6,237 nt of DNA from Bacillota bacterium (GTDB lineage: Bacteria; Bacillota; Clostridia; Acetivibrionales; DSM-2933). Location of the stretch: positions 1 through 6,237 of the forward strand of contig JAUZPS010000291.1 of the NCBI GenBank assembly GCA_030705945.1, read 5' to 3'. Shown piece by piece: positions 4,726 through 6,237 of this stretch (positions are counted from its first letter, which is position 1; the number at the start of each line of letters is the position of its first letter). Made by a program: the position numbers and the translations under genes. The notes below the pieces were generated by a model, which was not told where the DNA came from, did not search any database, and worked only from the letters and a program-made list of their open reading frames with translations.

Positions 4726-6237
4726 ATGTGCGGAATAAACGGATTCATTTTAAAAGAACTGGCTTCAAATGATGAAAACCTCATAAAAATCAATATGATG
4801 AATTCATGTATAACCTACCGTGGGCCCGACAGTGACGGAGTATATACAGACCCTCAGGCGTCTCTTGGAATGAGACGCCTGGCAATTATTGATTTGAATA
4901 CGGGAAAGCAGCCTATATACAATGAAGATGGAACAAAAGTTATCGTTTTTAATGGTGAAATCTATAACTTCCAAGGCTTAAGAGATGAACTTCTTGCAAG
5001 AGGACATGAATTTAAAACAAAAAGTGATACCGAGGTTATACTTCATTCATATGAGGAGTATGGTGTTGATTGCCTTAAGAAGCTAAATGGCATGTTCGCT
5101 TTTGCCATATACGATATTGTGGAAAAGGAACTTTTTATAGCGAGGGACAGAGCTGGAGAGAAGCCATTATACTATTACAAGGATGATGATAGGTTTATAT
5201 TCGGATCTGAACTCAAAAGCATAATAAGAACATTCAACATAAAAAAAGAGATTAATCTTACCGCCCTTAACCAATATTTTTCACTGACTTATATTCCTGC
5301 GCCTCTCACTATATTTAACGATATAAATAAACTTGAGGCAGGAAGTTTTATTCTTTATAAAAACGGCAATCTAAGAATCGAGAGATATTGGGATATTGAA
5401 GTTGATAGAAATCATGACATCATAAATAGTTATGAGGAATGCAGCCGAAAACTTAGAGATGCCTTGTTCAGTTCTGTAGAACAGAAAATGATAAGCGATG
5501 TTCCTCTAGGGGCTTTTTTAAGCGGTGGAATTGATTCCAGCATTATTGTAGGAATAATGTCTAACCTTTCCAATAAGCCTATAGAGACCTTTACAATAGG
5601 ATTTAAACTCAAAGAGTTTGATGAGAGTGACAGAGCTCAGATTGTTTCAAGCAAGAACAGGACCAATCATCATGTTCACTTCCTAGACTACAGTGATGCG
5701 GTAGTCGAGTTGGAAAACATCCTAGATACCTTTGATGAGCCTTTTGCAGACTCATCGGCAATTCCCACATATTTTGTCTCCAGATTTGCCAAAGAACATG
5801 TGACAGTTGTGCTTACAGGAGATGCTGGGGATGAGCTGTTTGCTGGATACAGCAAATATATGGTTAACTATTATACAGATAAATACAATAAGGTGCCTAA
5901 GTTTCTAAGAAAGAATTTAATTGAGAGACTAGTATATAATATGCCCGATAAGGGGGCGCTTTCAAGAAAAGCTAGGAAAGTTATTGAAAGTTCTGAAAAA
6001 GACACCTTTCAAAAAAGGCGTGAACTTATGTTTCTTGGCTTTAATGAGGATAGAATCAAAAGGCTTTTGAAAAATAAATATATTAAACCCAATTCATATG
6101 ATATAATAGCAAATGCTTATACAAAGAATGAAGAGTTGGATGAATTAACCAAAACCTTGTACACCGACTTTAAGATAGTTTTAGAAGGGGACATGCTAGT
6201 TAAGGTAGACAGGATGAGCATGCTTAACTCTATTGAA
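4726..6237 (+). CDS. asnB: AsnB-type glutamine-hydrolysing asparagine synthetase / amidotransferase (3' end missing)
   Basis: The first 504 codons of a protein whose family usually runs to about 600-630 residues; the frame is open to the window end. It couples glutamine hydrolysis to ATP-dependent amidation, classically aspartate to asparagine. The N-terminal class II glutaminase domain starts with the nucleophile at Cys2 (MCGINGF) and has RGPDSDG (32-38), GMRRLAIIDL (48-57), FNGEIYN (75-81), SDTE (100-103) and ARDRAGEKPLYY (139-150). The synthetase domain has the PP-loop SGGIDSS (266-272), DEPFADSSAIPT (337-348) and GDAGDELFAGY (365-375), and LVKVDRMSM (491-499) comes near the cut end. All visible catalytic motifs are intact. 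The start is secure because Cys2 must follow the initiator Met; AAGGA at 4710-4714 lies 11 bases upstream. No promoter or terminator is evident in the gap, so it may be read from the promoter at 3109. In this glycan setting it could instead amidate a uronic acid or similar group; sequence alone does not decide. Confidence 0.95.
   Translation, partial: MCGINGFILKELASNDENLIKINMMNSCITYRGPDSDGVYTDPQASLGMRRLAIIDLNTGKQPIYNEDGTKVIVFNGEIYNFQGLRDELLARGHEFKTKSDTEVILHSYEEYGVDCLKKLNGMFAFAIYDIVEKELFIARDRAGEKPLYYYKDDDRFIFGSELKSIIRTFNIKKEINLTALNQYFSLTYIPAPLTIFNDINKLEAGSFILYKNGNLRIERYWDIEVDRNHDIINSYEECSRKLRDALFSSVEQKMISDVPLGAFLSGGIDSSIIVGIMSNLSNKPIETFTIGFKLKEFDESDRAQIVSSKNRTNHHVHFLDYSDAVVELENILDTFDEPFADSSAIPTYFVSRFAKEHVTVVLTGDAGDELFAGYSKYMVNYYTDKYNKVPKFLRKNLIERLVYNMPDKGALSRKARKVIESSEKDTFQKRRELMFLGFNEDRIKRLLKNKYIKPNSYDIIANAYTKNEELDELTKTLYTDFKIVLEGDMLVKVDRMSMLNSIE

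Noticed and set aside
4722..4727. TATAAT as a -10 box for asnB
   Set aside because: It overlaps the start codon, so a transcript from it would begin inside the gene and lack the ribosome binding site. It is chance in an AT-rich stretch.
3882..4793. Reverse-strand open frames across the Kelch gene and the repeat region
   Set aside because: They are antisense to convincing Kelch and AsnB coding sequence and have low-complexity translations. There is no sign of an independent gene.

Overview
This window (6237 bases, low GC, all genes on the + strand) most likely comes from a cellulosome-forming Clostridia species of the Acetivibrio / Ruminiclostridium / Pseudobacteroides type. Three things suggest this: AT-rich coding sequence with purine-rich ribosome binding sites, a cell-envelope glycan gene cluster, and above all a secreted protein carrying an X-module plus dockerin pair that resembles, as I recall it, the C-terminal X-dockerin II dyad of the CipA scaffoldin. 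The taxonomic call is inference.

Layout. (1) Positions 1-992: the 3' part of an integral membrane GT-C/GT39-like glycosyltransferase, cut by the left edge. (2) 1047-2024: a GT2 family, rhamnosyltransferase-like enzyme. (3) 2017-3072: a GT4-type glycosyltransferase that overlaps gene 2 by 8 bases. (4) 3073-3167: a short intergenic region with a 7-bp inverted repeat, a good extended -10 promoter with a palindrome in its spacer, and a strong Shine-Dalgarno sequence. (5) 3168-4649: a secreted protein made of signal peptide, X module, type II-like dockerin and Kelch beta-propeller. (6) 4644-4692: a 13-bp tandem repeat that starts in the last codon of gene 5. (7) 4726 to the right edge: the first 504 codons of an AsnB-type glutamine-hydrolysing amidotransferase, lacking its C-terminus.

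How it fits together. The three glycosyltransferases look like one transcription unit for assembling a surface or extracellular polysaccharide. The asnB-like gene would suit amidation of a sugar acid or aspartate-like group, either in that glycan or in general metabolism. The X-dockerin Kelch protein has its own promoter and is the unusual member. Its architecture predicts an exported beta-propeller docked through its N-terminal X-dockerin dyad onto type II cohesins, which in known cellulosome systems sit on cell-surface anchoring proteins. This would place a probable carbohydrate- or protein-binding propeller at the cell surface, encoded among glycan-synthesis genes. I see no RNA genes, insertion sequences, CRISPR arrays or convincing rho-independent terminators.
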